Assembly: GCF_019396325.1 (NCBI RefSeq)
Contig: NZ_JAHKRO010000065.1
Span: 1-54,337, forward strand
Length of the DNA stretch: 54,337 nt
From: Nonomuraea ceibae
Lineage (GTDB): Bacteria; Actinomycetota; Actinomycetes; Streptosporangiales; Streptosporangiaceae
Direction of reading: 5' to 3'
How positions within the stretch are numbered: position 1 is the stretch's first letter; every line of letters begins with the position of its first letter. The notes below the pieces were generated by a model. That model saw nothing but the letters and a program-made list of their open reading frames with translations, was not told the origin of the DNA and ran no database searches. The position numbers and the translations under genes are program-made. Shown piece by piece: positions 41,429-49,361 of this stretch.

Positions 41429-41523
41429 GAGCGGTTCTCCTCACGGACCGGCCGGGCACGGGCGGCCCGCGGCCGTTCCGGACGTTAGACGCTCGGCCCG
41501 CCGAACGGAAGATCCCCTCCGGT

Positions 41524-42390
41524 CTACATGTGGGTGCGGGCCGACCAGAGCTCGGGGAAGACCACGCGGGTCATGCTGCGCTCCAGCCAGGCCAGCCCGT
41601 TGGAGCCCCCGCTGCCCGGCTTGGCGCCCATCGACCTGCGCACCGCCGCCACGTGCTGGTAGCGCCAGTCGCCGAACCGCTCGGCGACCTCGGTCAGCGC
41701 GTCGCCGAGCGACCTGAGCAGGTTGGCGGGGGACTCGTCGCGGTAGACCGCCACCCAGGCGCGCTCGACGGCCTCGTGCGGCTCGTACTCGGCGGCGTGG
41801 TCGCGGCCGAGCACGCCGGCGGGCAGGTCGTGGCCGTGCCGGGCGAGCAGCGCGACGGTGTCGTCCCACAGGCTCGGCTCGGCGAACGCCCGCCGCAGCG
41901 CCTGCCCGCCGGGGCTGCGCCTGAACGGCCGCAGCAGCGCCTCGCTCTTCAGCCCGAGCCTGAACTCCACCAGCCGGTACATGCTCGACTGCAGCCCTGA
42001 CGCCTCGCCGAGCAGGTCGCGGAAGCGGTTGAAGTCCGACGGCGTCATCCAGCTCAGCCCGCGCCAGCTCCCGTTCAGCCCTTCCAGGTGCAGGCCGGTG
42101 CGGCGCAGCGCGGCGACGGCGTCCGGCACCCGGTCTGCGCGCAGCGACTCCTGGGCGCCGCGCAGCTCGTGGGCGATGAGCTTGAAGTACAGCTCCATCA
42201 CCTGCGTGATCACCAGGAACGACATCTCGCCCGGCGCGTCGCTGAGCGGCCGCTGCAGGTCGAGGAGGGCGCCGGTGCCGACGTAGGAGTCGTACGGGGT
42301 CTCCTGCTCGAAGTCGAGGGTCGGCAGCCCGCCCCCGGCCCTGGCCCGCTCGGCCCGTTCACCGGCTGAGACCGGACGTACGCGTGGCAT
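41524..42390 (-). CDS. Tryptophan 2,3-dioxygenase family protein
   Basis: A 288-residue helical haem protein. Family landmarks are PYDSYVGTGALLDLQ, FLVITQVMELYFKLIAHEL, MTPSDFNRFRDLLGEASGLQS, WRYQHVAAVRRSMGAKPG (with the proximal His in the YQH region), then GSGGSNGLAWLERSM and FPELWSART. These enzymes open the indole ring of L-tryptophan to N-formylkynurenine. No kynurenine formamidase or kynureninase is in the window; instead an FAH-family gene and a dehydrogenase follow. ATG 42390 is preceded by AGCGAGAGGAG. It is divergent from an Lrp-type regulator. Confidence 0.9.
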   Translation of the reverse strand: MPRVRPVSAGERAERARAGGGLPTLDFEQETPYDSYVGTGALLDLQRPLSDAPGEMSFLVITQVMELYFKLIAHELRGAQESLRADRVPDAVAALRRTGLHLEGLNGSWRGLSWMTPSDFNRFRDLLGEASGLQSSMYRLVEFRLGLKSEALLRPFRRSPGGQALRRAFAEPSLWDDTVALLARHGHDLPAGVLGRDHAAEYEPHEAVERAWVAVYRDESPANLLRSLGDALTEVAERFGDWRYQHVAAVRRSMGAKPGSGGSNGLAWLERSMTRVVFPELWSARTHM

Positions 42391-42486
42391 TGCGGCACTC
42401 CTCTCGCTTTGTCGGTCCTCTCATGATGCCGAGGCGGCACCGGGTGACGGAATGCCGATGAAATGGCCGTTCCCGGCTCCGGCCTT

Positions 42487-42503
42487 ATATTCGGTACGGA
42501 TAT
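42487..42503. promoter_or_regulatory. Imperfect palindrome, candidate Lrp site
   Basis: ATATTCGGTACGGATAT pairs in six of eight positions around its centre and is the most AT-rich part of the 147-base divergent gap between the dioxygenase and the Lrp gene. Lrp/AsnC proteins bind such degenerate palindromes. Confidence 0.5.
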
Positions 42504-42537
42504 CCGCCAGGTCACCTTGTGAACGAAAGAGCGTGTG

Positions 42538-42984
42538 ATGGACGCCATGGATTGGGAGCTGCTGCGCGAGCTCCAGGAGAACGCGAGGCTCTCCTTCAAC
42601 GAGCTGTCGCGCCGCGTCCACCTGTCGCCGCCGGCCGTGGCCGAGCGGATCCGGCGGCTGGAGGAGACCGGGGTGATCACCGGCTACCACGCGACGGTGG
42701 ACCCGGGCCGGGTCGGCTGGGAGGTGGCCGCGTTCGTGCAGCTCACCTGCTACGGGCCGACGTGCGTGCTGCGGGACCCCGAGGTGGCCGCCTGGCCGGA
42801 GATCCGGGAGATCCACCGCGTCACCGGCGACGTGTGCAGCATCCTCAAGATCGCGGTCCCGTCGATGGCGGCGTTCGAGGCGCTGATCGACCGGCTGGCC
42901 GTCTACGGGAAGCCGTCGAGCACGATGATCTTCTCGAGCCCGCTGGCGAACCGGCCGGTCGTCGCGGCGCCGCCCGCCCGCTGA
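42538..42984 (+). CDS. Lrp/AsnC family transcriptional regulator
   Basis: A 148-residue regulator. The N-terminal helix-turn-helix is DWELLRELQENARLSFNELS and then RRVHLSPPAVAERIRRLEE, followed by the linker GVITGYHATVDP. The C-terminal RAM-type domain binds amino acids and assembles octamers (IHRVTGDVCSILKIAV). It is divergent from the tryptophan dioxygenase and most likely senses tryptophan or an aromatic metabolite to control that operon; this is inference. Starts GTG 42535 and ATG 42538 are adjacent; ATG is chosen. Confidence 0.9.
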   Translation: MDAMDWELLRELQENARLSFNELSRRVHLSPPAVAERIRRLEETGVITGYHATVDPGRVGWEVAAFVQLTCYGPTCVLRDPEVAAWPEIREIHRVTGDVCSILKIAVPSMAAFEALIDRLAVYGKPSSTMIFSSPLANRPVVAAPPAR

Positions 42985-42999
42985 CCGGGGCGGGCGGCG
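42968..42999. terminator. Strong hairpin at convergent gene ends
   Basis: CGCCGCCCGCCC and its exact complement, loop of 8, overlap the Lrp stop codon and lie 8 bases before the convergent stop at 43007. It is a 12-bp GC stem that can serve both directions. Confidence 0.65.
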
Positions 43000-43006
43000 T
43001 ACGCGG

Positions 43007-43405
43007 TCAGGCCGGGCGGGTGGGGCAGCCCAGGCGGCGTCCCGTCCGGGCGAGCGCGTCCAGGAAGGCCGTCCGCGTCGCGGCGGCGAAGCCGACGAAC
43101 ATGCGGTTGGCCGGCGGCACGGCCCAGCGGGCCACCCGCGCCACGTTGAAGACGCGGTGCACGAGCAGCGCCCCCTGCGGGTGCGGCTCGACGCTCCACT
43201 CGCCCCGGTACCACCAGCCGCCCTGGAAGGCGAGGGTGCGGTCCCGCACCTCCACGGTGGTGGTGTGACCGGGCGCGTCCTGGACGGTGAAGCGGCCGGT
43301 GCGCCTGCCGTCGGGCAGCAGCTCGTCGGCCACGGCGGCCCACACGGTGGCGACGGGCGCCTCGACGACCCCGGCCACCTCGGCGAGCAGCGTCTTCTTC
43401 GTCAT
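43007..43405 (-). CDS. SRPBCC (START-like) family protein
   Basis: A 132-residue protein with the helix-grip fold: EVAGVVEAPVATVWAAVAD at the start and a long C-terminal helix (NRMFVGFAAATRTAFLDALART). Family members bind hydrophobic ligands in a deep cavity or act as cyclases and co-chaperone-like proteins. The ATG overlaps the stop of the SnoaL-like gene by ATGA, so the two are translated together. No catalytic residues can be identified and function is unknown. Confidence 0.8.
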   Translation of the reverse strand: MTKKTLLAEVAGVVEAPVATVWAAVADELLPDGRRTGRFTVQDAPGHTTTVEVRDRTLAFQGGWWYRGEWSVEPHPQGALLVHRVFNVARVARWAVPPANRMFVGFAAATRTAFLDALARTGRRLGCPTRPA

Positions 43406-43779
43406 GACGCCACCCGGGTGTTCTGGAAGGAGGCGAAGCGCCAGCCTTCGGCGGTGCGCACGGCGGTGAAGCTGACGACCGAGTCGCGCAGGTCGCCGCC
43501 GACGCTGGTGCCGCCCCGCGCGATCACCAGCACGGCGCCGTCGGCCAGCGGCTTGACCAGGACGTCGCCCGGGACGGGCATGGTGGAGCCCTTCAGCGGC
43601 CCCTCGAACAGCCACCGGTGCGAGGACTCGATCTCCTCCCGGCCCCTGCTGTGGGTGCCGGCGAACGTGATGTAGTCGGCGTCCTCGGTGAAGAGGGCGG
43701 CGTAGGCGGCGGCGTCGCCGGCGTTCCAGGCGCCGGCGAGACGGGTGAGCATGGTGACGATCTCCGCGTCGGCGGACAT
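43402..43779 (-). CDS. SnoaL/NTF2-like SgcJ-type protein
   Basis: A 125-residue cone-shaped alpha+beta protein of the NTF2 superfamily. It has LAGAWNAGDAAAYAALFTEDADYITFAGTHSRG, broken here by the usual helix-to-strand turn, and ends WRFASFQNTRVAS. The pattern matches SgcJ/EcaC and other SnoaL-like families, which include small-molecule-binding proteins and ketosteroid isomerase relatives. ATG 43779 follows ATGAGGAGTT. It is coupled to the SRPBCC gene. No catalytic assignment is possible. Confidence 0.83.
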   Translation of the reverse strand: MSADAEIVTMLTRLAGAWNAGDAAAYAALFTEDADYITFAGTHSRGREEIESSHRWLFEGPLKGSTMPVPGDVLVKPLADGAVLVIARGGTSVGGDLRDSVVSFTAVRTAEGWRFASFQNTRVAS

Positions 43780-43857
43780 GGCGCAACTCCTCATGGTCGC
43801 GGCGCCTATCCTGGGGATGCGACTCCAGGCAGGGCAGGCGCCTTGTCGGTGGTCCGG

Positions 43858-43885
43858 CTGCCGGGGTGTTGGCGCACCCTGGCAG
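43858..43885 (-). terminator. Hairpin after PadR gene
   Basis: CTGCCGGGGTG and CACCCTGGCAG (one mismatch) with a 6-base loop lie 9 bases after the PadR stop in its direction of transcription, separating it from the SnoaL-like gene, which then needs its own promoter in the rest of the 114-base gap. Confidence 0.55.
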
Positions 43886-43893
43886 CCCTCTGG

Positions 43894-44496
43894 TCATGGC
43901 TGGCCGAGCACCTTGTCGAGCTGGTCGAGCCGGGAGGCGTCGGACCAGCCGAGCTCGCCCGACTCCAGCCGGCCGATGAGCTGCCTGACCCAGGCCAGCT
44001 CGGTCTCGGTCAGCGCCCGCTCGTAGTCCAGCTCCAGCGCCAGCACGTCGGGCAGGCCGCTGTCGCGCAGCGCCTTCAGGTGGCCGTTGAGCGCGGTGAC
44101 GCTCCCTTCGAGCGCCGCCGCCCGGGTGCGCAGCGACTGCAGCGCCTCGGGCACCGGCAGGACGCCGATGAGCGAGACGGCCGCGGTGAAGACGCGGCGC
44201 TCGCCGCCCGGGTTCTCCAGCAGCGCCCGGAGCCGGGTCGCCAGCTCCTGGCGGCCCTCCCCGGTGATCTCGTAGATGGTCCGCTCGGGCCGGCGGCCCT
44301 CGCGGCTGGTCTCCACGGGAACGATCAGCTCCTCGCCGGCCAGCTTGTCGACCGCGTGGTAGAGGCTGCGCGGCAGCCCCGTCACGTAGTCCTTGTGCGT
44401 GTCGAGGATGAACCGGTGCAGCTCGTACGGGTGGGCGGGACGTACCGACAGCATGGCCAGCACGGTCAGGCCGACCAGGTCGGGACGTCGTGCCAT
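43894..44496 (-). CDS. PadR family transcriptional regulator
   Basis: A 200-residue regulator of the AphA/VirR-like PadR group. The winged helix starts LTVLAMLSVRPAHPYELHRFI and goes through LPRSLYHAVDKLAGEELIV and the wing RRPERTIYEITGEG. A helical C-terminal dimerisation region follows. ATG 44496 follows AAAAGGAGAG. The 16-base inverted repeat at 44516-44560 in front of it is the likely operator, and the divergent NAD(P)-binding protein at 44582 the likely target. Confidence 0.9.
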   Translation of the reverse strand: MARRPDLVGLTVLAMLSVRPAHPYELHRFILDTHKDYVTGLPRSLYHAVDKLAGEELIVPVETSREGRRPERTIYEITGEGRQELATRLRALLENPGGERRVFTAAVSLIGVLPVPEALQSLRTRAAALEGSVTALNGHLKALRDSGLPDVLALELDYERALTETELAWVRQLIGRLESGELGWSDASRLDQLDKVLGQP

Positions 44497-44515
44497 GACT
44501 CTCCTTTTTCTTAGT

Positions 44516-44560
44516 GCAGTTTGCACTATAGCCCATGAGTATCGCTATAGTGCAAACTGC
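44516..44560. promoter_or_regulatory. 16-bp perfect inverted repeat, PadR operator
   Basis: GCAGTTTGCACTATAG and its exact complement CTATAGTGCAAACTGC are 13 bases apart in the divergent gap between PadR and the NAD(P)-binding protein. Within the left arm region TAGTGCA-GTT-TGCACTA forms a smaller palindrome. The AT-rich, perfect repeats are striking in this GC-rich DNA. Confidence 0.8.
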
Positions 44561-44581
44561 CATATAGAAGGAGGCATCATC

Positions 44582-45193
44582 ATGAAGATCATGGTCATCG
44601 GCGCGACGGGCCGGACCGGCAAGCACGTGCTGACCCAGGGCGTCCGGCGCGGACACGAGATCACCGCCTTCGCCCGCCGCCCCGAACTCCTCACCGGCAC
44701 CGCCGAGCTGGCCGGCGTGCACCAGGGCGACGCGCACGACCTCGACGCCGTACGCCGGGCCGTACAGGGACAGGACGCCGTCATCGCCGCGGTCGGCGGC
44801 AGCCGGATCGCCGCCACCCTCATCACCGCCATGCGCGAGCACGGCGTCCGGCGGGTGGTGATGACGAGCAGCCGCTCCATCCCCGCCACCAGGCCCCGCC
44901 TCGCAGTCACGCTCGCCTGGCTGATCTTCCGCGAGGCGTACGCCGACCTCGCCCGCGCCGAGGGCATGCTGCAGGTCAGCGGCCTCGACTGGAGCATCGC
45001 CCGCGCCACCATGCTCAACGACAAGCCGCCCGCCGGGCGCGTGCACGTCGACTTCGAGGCCAACGCCACGGGCGGCGCGGCGCAGCTCTCCCGCGCCGAC
45101 TACGCGATGGCGCTGCTCGACACCGCCGAGGATCCCGCCCTGATCGGCAGGGCCCTCGGCATCTGCGGCCCCCGCCTCACAGGAGGAAGGTGA
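44582..45193 (+). CDS. NAD(P)-binding oxidoreductase (NmrA/atypical SDR)
   Basis: A 203-residue Rossmann-fold protein. MKIMVIGATGRTGKHVL is the cofactor-binding start; GVRRVVMTSSRS follows in the middle and LDWSIARATMLND near residue 145, as in flavin reductase/biliverdin-reductase-B-like and NmrA-like proteins. No YxxxK pair is present, usual for this group. ATG 44582 follows AAGGAGGCATC. It is divergent from PadR and likely repressed by it. Its last 17 bases overlap the convergent threonine dehydratase gene. Confidence 0.87.
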   Translation: MKIMVIGATGRTGKHVLTQGVRRGHEITAFARRPELLTGTAELAGVHQGDAHDLDAVRRAVQGQDAVIAAVGGSRIAATLITAMREHGVRRVVMTSSRSIPATRPRLAVTLAWLIFREAYADLARAEGMLQVSGLDWSIARATMLNDKPPAGRVHVDFEANATGGAAQLSRADYAMALLDTAEDPALIGRALGICGPRLTGGR

Positions 45194-46427
45194 ACAGCGG
45201 CGAGCCCGGCGGGATGCGCTCGACCGTGAGCGGACCGGCCTTCATCCGGGCCAGCAGGCTGTCCAGGTCACCCGCCCGCTCCAGCTCGATGCCGACGAGC
45301 GCCGGACCGGTCTCGCGGTTGTTCTTCTTGACGTACTCGAAGGCGATGATGTCCTCGCCCTCGCCCAGGACCTCGTCCAGGAAGTGGCGCAGGGCCCCGG
45401 GCCGCTGCGGGAACGTCACCAGGAAGTAGTGGCGCAGCCCGATGTGGACGAGCGAGCGCTCCAGCACCTCGTTGTAGCGGCTGACGTCGTTATTGCCGCC
45501 CGACACCACGCACACGACGGGGCCTTCGGGCGCGTACGGCAGCACTTCGCGCGCCGCCGCGCCCGCGAGCGCCCCTGCGGGCTCGGCGATGATGCCGTCG
45601 GACTGGTAGAGGTCCAGCATCTCCGTGCACACCGCGCCCTCGTCGACCGCGACGACCTCGTCCACCAGCTCTTTGACCAGCGGGAACGTGGCCTCGCCGG
45701 CCCTGCCGACGGCGGCGCCGTCCACGAACGTGTCGAGCTCCGGCAGCGCGATCGGCCCGCCGTGCCGCAGCGCGGCCCGCATGCTGGCCGCGCCCGCCGG
45801 CTCGGCGCCGACGATGCGGGTGGCGGGCGCGTGCTCGCGCAGCCAGACGGCGATGCCGCTGATCAGGCCGCCGCCGCCGACCGGGACCACCACGGTGCCC
45901 GGCGGCTCGCCGCACTGCTCCAGGATCTCCAGGCCGACCGTGCCCTGCCCCGCCATCGTCCGCACGTCGTCGAACGGGTGCACGTAGACGGCCCCGCCAC
46001 GGTCGCTGTCGGCGTGCGCGGCGTCGCTCGCCTCGTCGTACGTGCCGCCGCCCACCACGACCTCCACCCGGTCGCCGCCGAGCGCCGCGATGCGCTCGCG
46101 CTTCTGCCTCGGCGTGGTCGACGGGACGTACACGCGGCCGTGGATGCCCAGCCGCGCGCAGGCGAACGCGACGCCCTGCCCGTGGTTGCCCGCGCTCGCG
46201 CAGACGACGCCGCGCCGCCGCTCCTCCTCCGTGAGCGAGGCGATCAGGTTGAACGCGCCGCGCACCTTGTAGGAGCGGCAGACCTGCGCGTCCTCGCGCT
46301 TGAGCAGCACCCGGCCGCCCACCAGGCCGGACAGCCGCTCGTTGGGCTCCAGCGCCGTGCGGCTGGTCACGGGGCGCAACCGCTCGGCCGCCCGGCTGAT
46401 CATCGAGGCGGTGAGACGGTCGCTCAT
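45177..46427 (-). CDS. ilvA: Threonine ammonia-lyase (threonine dehydratase)
   Basis: A 416-residue PLP enzyme that converts threonine to 2-oxobutyrate and ammonia, first step toward isoleucine. The PLP lysine is K54 in RSYKVRGAFN, the substrate loop SAGNHGQG follows, and the phosphate-binding glycine loop is VPVGGGGLISG. The C-terminal 90 residues form one ACT-like domain (HYFLVTFPQRPGALRHFL), which suggests allosteric control by isoleucine/valine; the size matches the single-ACT biosynthetic/IlvA type of actinobacteria rather than the short catabolic form. ATG 46427 follows CCTGGAGTG. It ends 17 bases inside the convergent NAD(P)-binding protein gene. Confidence 0.93.
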   Translation of the reverse strand: MSDRLTASMISRAAERLRPVTSRTALEPNERLSGLVGGRVLLKREDAQVCRSYKVRGAFNLIASLTEEERRRGVVCASAGNHGQGVAFACARLGIHGRVYVPSTTPRQKRERIAALGGDRVEVVVGGGTYDEASDAAHADSDRGGAVYVHPFDDVRTMAGQGTVGLEILEQCGEPPGTVVVPVGGGGLISGIAVWLREHAPATRIVGAEPAGAASMRAALRHGGPIALPELDTFVDGAAVGRAGEATFPLVKELVDEVVAVDEGAVCTEMLDLYQSDGIIAEPAGALAGAAAREVLPYAPEGPVVCVVSGGNNDVSRYNEVLERSLVHIGLRHYFLVTFPQRPGALRHFLDEVLGEGEDIIAFEYVKKNNRETGPALVGIELERAGDLDSLLARMKAGPLTVERIPPGSPLFTFLL

Positions 46428-46518
46428 GCACACTCCAGGGACGACGGCGGACCCAGGTACGTTAGCACCCGCCACGGCCACGACCAGCACGTTCCGGCGC
46501 GACGGCAGCGCCCGCCGG

Positions 46519-47538
46519 CTACCCGAACGGGGGCTCGAAGGGGGCGTCCCTCACCCGGTCGTGGATCCGGCGCAGCCACGGCTCCCGGGTCGCCCCCAGC
46601 CGCTCCAGCGTCCCGGCGAACACCCTCCCGTCCGGCCGGAAGGGCAGGTGCGGGAGCGGCGGGGGCGGGTCGTCGCGCCGGACGCCGTCGGGCATCCGGG
46701 GCGAGGCGAGCAGGAGCCGCCGGTCGTCGGCGAACGCCAGGCGCGCCCACACCCCGGCCGCCAGCGGCACCGCCGCCGCCGTCGCGCCCGGCCACACCGC
46801 GCCGGTCTGCGGATGCCGGGGCACCAGGGCCAGGTCCGCGACCGGCTCGGGCACGCCGGGCCCGGCCAGGGCGAGACGCCGTTCCGGCAGGCCCCGGGGG
46901 AGCAGGCCGTCGATCGCCGGCCGGAACGCCCGGGCGACCGGCCCGTCGGGCACGGTCACCCGCCGCCCTTCCGAGGCCACCATGAGGTGGGCCAGCGCCG
47001 CCGCGATCGCCGCCTCCCACACCGGGCTCCAGCACCCGGCCGGCTCGACGGGCGGCGTGCCCGGCAGCTCCGTCCAGTCCATCACCCGCTGGACGGGCCC
47101 CTCGACGGCGACCGGACGCACGGCGTCCGGCTCCAGCCACACCACCTGCCAGTGGCCGCAGTCGTCGACCCGGGTCGCCACCGCGCCGCCGCAGCCCGCG
47201 CACGCCAGGTTCGGGCCGTACCGGCCGTCCCAGCCGCAGCAGCAGCCGCCCAGCCGGTCGGTCAGCACGACCGTGCCGCGGACGTCTCCCGGCGCGAGCC
47301 CGATCCTGTTTGGCGGGCCGTCGAGGTGGAGGGTCAGCAGCCGGACGCCGCCTTCCTCCTCGGGCGTCTCCGGCCGCCCCGGCCGCCCGTTCCCGGGATC
47401 GACCGTGTACGTGCCCGGCTCCAGGAGAGCGGGCACCAGGTCGTGGCCGTACTTCTGCCCGGCGTGGTCGGGAAGCTCCACCCGCGACACCTTCGCGGTC
47501 AGCACGGCCCCGCACCCGGCGCAGGCGAAAGCGAGCAA
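46519..47538 (-). CDS. Unknown protein with two CxxC zinc-ribbon-like motifs
   Basis: A 339-residue protein I do not recognise. It begins MLAFACAGCGAVLTAKVSRV and has a second CAGCGGAV near residue 113 after GGCCCGWDGRYGPN, so the N-terminal 130 residues may bind zinc or act like a ribbon. The rest is rich in Trp, Pro and Arg with no motif known to me (GPVQRVMDWTELP, GCWSPVWEAAIAAAL). No signal peptide or membrane span. The start is TTG 47538, supported by GAAGGAGG at good spacing; no ATG or GTG is better placed. The gap to threonine dehydratase is 91 bases, so it could be co-transcribed or independent. Confidence 0.75.
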   Translation of the reverse strand: MLAFACAGCGAVLTAKVSRVELPDHAGQKYGHDLVPALLEPGTYTVDPGNGRPGRPETPEEEGGVRLLTLHLDGPPNRIGLAPGDVRGTVVLTDRLGGCCCGWDGRYGPNLACAGCGGAVATRVDDCGHWQVVWLEPDAVRPVAVEGPVQRVMDWTELPGTPPVEPAGCWSPVWEAAIAAALAHLMVASEGRRVTVPDGPVARAFRPAIDGLLPRGLPERRLALAGPGVPEPVADLALVPRHPQTGAVWPGATAAAVPLAAGVWARLAFADDRRLLLASPRMPDGVRRDDPPPPLPHLPFRPDGRVFAGTLERLGATREPWLRRIHDRVRDAPFEPPFG

Positions 47539-47672
47539 GCGGCCTCCTTCACGGCGACGTGATCATCTTGCCGCACATCCCTCTTGCGCCGATCCGGTTT
47601 CGCCTGCCCGGAGTCCGGCGTTTTGGCATCATGACACCGACCCGGCGACGATCTCTACGCGGAAGCGGTGTC

Positions 47673-49361
47673 ATGCCTCATCCCCTGCGCGACGGCGACC
47701 CGACCCAGATCGGCCCCTACCGGCTGCGCGCGCGGCTCGGCGGGGGCGGGATGGGCCAGGTGTTCCTGGGCCGCTCTCCCGGCGGGCGGCTGGTGGCGGT
47801 CAAGGCGGTGCGCCCGCAGCTGGCCGACAACGCGCACTTCCGGCGCCGTTTCGCCGCCGAGGTGGAGGCCGCCCGCAAGGTCGGCGGCTTCTACACCGCC
47901 CAGGTCGTCGACGCCGGCGCCGACGCCGACCCGCCGTGGCTGGCCACCGCCTACATCCCCGGCCCCTCGCTGCACCAGGCGGTCGACGAGCACGGGCCGC
48001 TCCCGCTGGAGTCGGTCGCGGTGCTGGGGGCCGGGCTGGCCGAAGGGCTCGCCGCCGTGCACGCCTGCGAGGTCGTGCACCGCGACCTCAAACCGGCCAA
48101 CGTCATCCTCGCCGAGGACGGGCCCCGCCTGATCGACTTCGGGATCGCCCGCGCGCTGGACGCCACCAGCCAGACCCAGACGGCCGCCGTGCTGGGCACC
48201 GCCGCGTTCATGTCGCCCGAGCAGGCCACGGCCCAGCCGGTCGGGCCGGCCTCGGACGTGTTCTCGCTCGGTTGCGTGCTGGCCTACGCCGCCACCGGCC
48301 GGGGCCCGTTCGGCGACGGCCCCGTCCACGCGATCGTCTACCGGGTGGTGCACGGCGACCCCGACCTGACCGGGGTGCCCGCCCCGCTGGCCGGGCTGGT
48401 CGCGGCCTGCCTGGCCAAGGACCCCGCCGCCCGGCCGGGCCTGGAGCAGGTGCTGGACCGGCTGTCCGGCCTCGCCTCCGCCGGTGACGGCCCCGGCCCG
48501 GTGCGCTGGCTGCCCGAGACGCTCACCCAGGTCATCGCCGATCGCCGGACCCTGGCGCTGACCGCGCTCGAACAGCCGGCGCCCCCGCCGCCGCCCGGCC
48601 CGGTGGCCGGGCCGCCGTTGCTCGTCAACGAGCGGCGGCACCTGCGCGGCGGCCGCCCGCTGTACCCGGCCACCGGGTACGAGATCGCCGTGTACGTCCT
48701 GCTGGCCCTGTTCGCGCTGGTCTCGGGGGTCGCGGCGATCCACCAGCTCACGGTCGGCGAGCACGCCGAGCAGATCGGCCTGCTGGAGGCGTACGAGGAG
48801 ATCCGCGACCCCGTCGAGGAGGTCGCCATCCCGCTGATGGTCGTCCAGGCCGTCCTCGGCGCGCCGCTCGTGGTGTGCTGGCTGCTCTGGTTCGCGCGGG
48901 TGCGGGCGGTCGCCGAACGGCTCGCGCCCGGCAGGCTGCGCTACCGCCCGGCCATGGCCGTGTACGGCTGGTTCGTCCCGCTGGCCGGCCTGGTGCTGCC
49001 CAAGCAGATCGCCGACGACGTCTGGCACGCCTCCAGCCCGCCCCGGCACGACCGGGCGATGGCCCCCGCCGGGCTCCTGCACGCCTGGTGGGCCGTGTGG
49101 CTGGCCACCTTCCTGACCTGGCCCGTCTTCTGGCTGCCGTGGACGGAGTTCTTCCGCCAGGGGGACGTGGAGTACGAGCTGGACGACGAGTCGTACCACC
49201 TGTACGACCTGGAGCCGATCGGCTGGGCCATCCTCGTCACGCACCTGCTGGCGGTGCCGGCGGCGGTCGTCACCGCGCTGTACGTGCGGCGGCTGAGCGC
49301 CATGCAGGCGGCCAGGCTCAGCGGGTCAGCGCACTCGGGGGCACGCCGCGTACCCGCTTGA
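47673..49361 (+). CDS. Serine/threonine protein kinase fused to DUF4328 membrane domain
   Basis: A 562-residue kinase. The catalytic domain has GGGGMGQVFLG (nucleotide loop), K44 in VAVKAV, HRDLKPANV, DFGIARAL and SPEQATAQPVGPASDVFSLG; all key residues are present. After a Pro-rich hinge (PAPPPPPGPVAGPP) come about four membrane spans of the DUF4328 type, with RPAMAVYGWFVPLAGLVLPK as the hallmark and DDVWHASSPP next. Instead of the PASTA or beta-propeller sensors of other Hanks-type kinases this protein has a membrane domain whose ligand is not known. ATG 47673, no strong ribosome site. Its 3' end overlaps the convergent AraC gene by 44 bases. Confidence 0.92.
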   Translation: MPHPLRDGDPTQIGPYRLRARLGGGGMGQVFLGRSPGGRLVAVKAVRPQLADNAHFRRRFAAEVEAARKVGGFYTAQVVDAGADADPPWLATAYIPGPSLHQAVDEHGPLPLESVAVLGAGLAEGLAAVHACEVVHRDLKPANVILAEDGPRLIDFGIARALDATSQTQTAAVLGTAAFMSPEQATAQPVGPASDVFSLGCVLAYAATGRGPFGDGPVHAIVYRVVHGDPDLTGVPAPLAGLVAACLAKDPAARPGLEQVLDRLSGLASAGDGPGPVRWLPETLTQVIADRRTLALTALEQPAPPPPPGPVAGPPLLVNERRHLRGGRPLYPATGYEIAVYVLLALFALVSGVAAIHQLTVGEHAEQIGLLEAYEEIRDPVEEVAIPLMVVQAVLGAPLVVCWLLWFARVRAVAERLAPGRLRYRPAMAVYGWFVPLAGLVLPKQIADDVWHASSPPRHDRAMAPAGLLHAWWAVWLATFLTWPVFWLPWTEFFRQGDVEYELDDESYHLYDLEPIGWAILVTHLLAVPAAVVTALYVRRLSAMQAARLSGSAHSGARRVPA

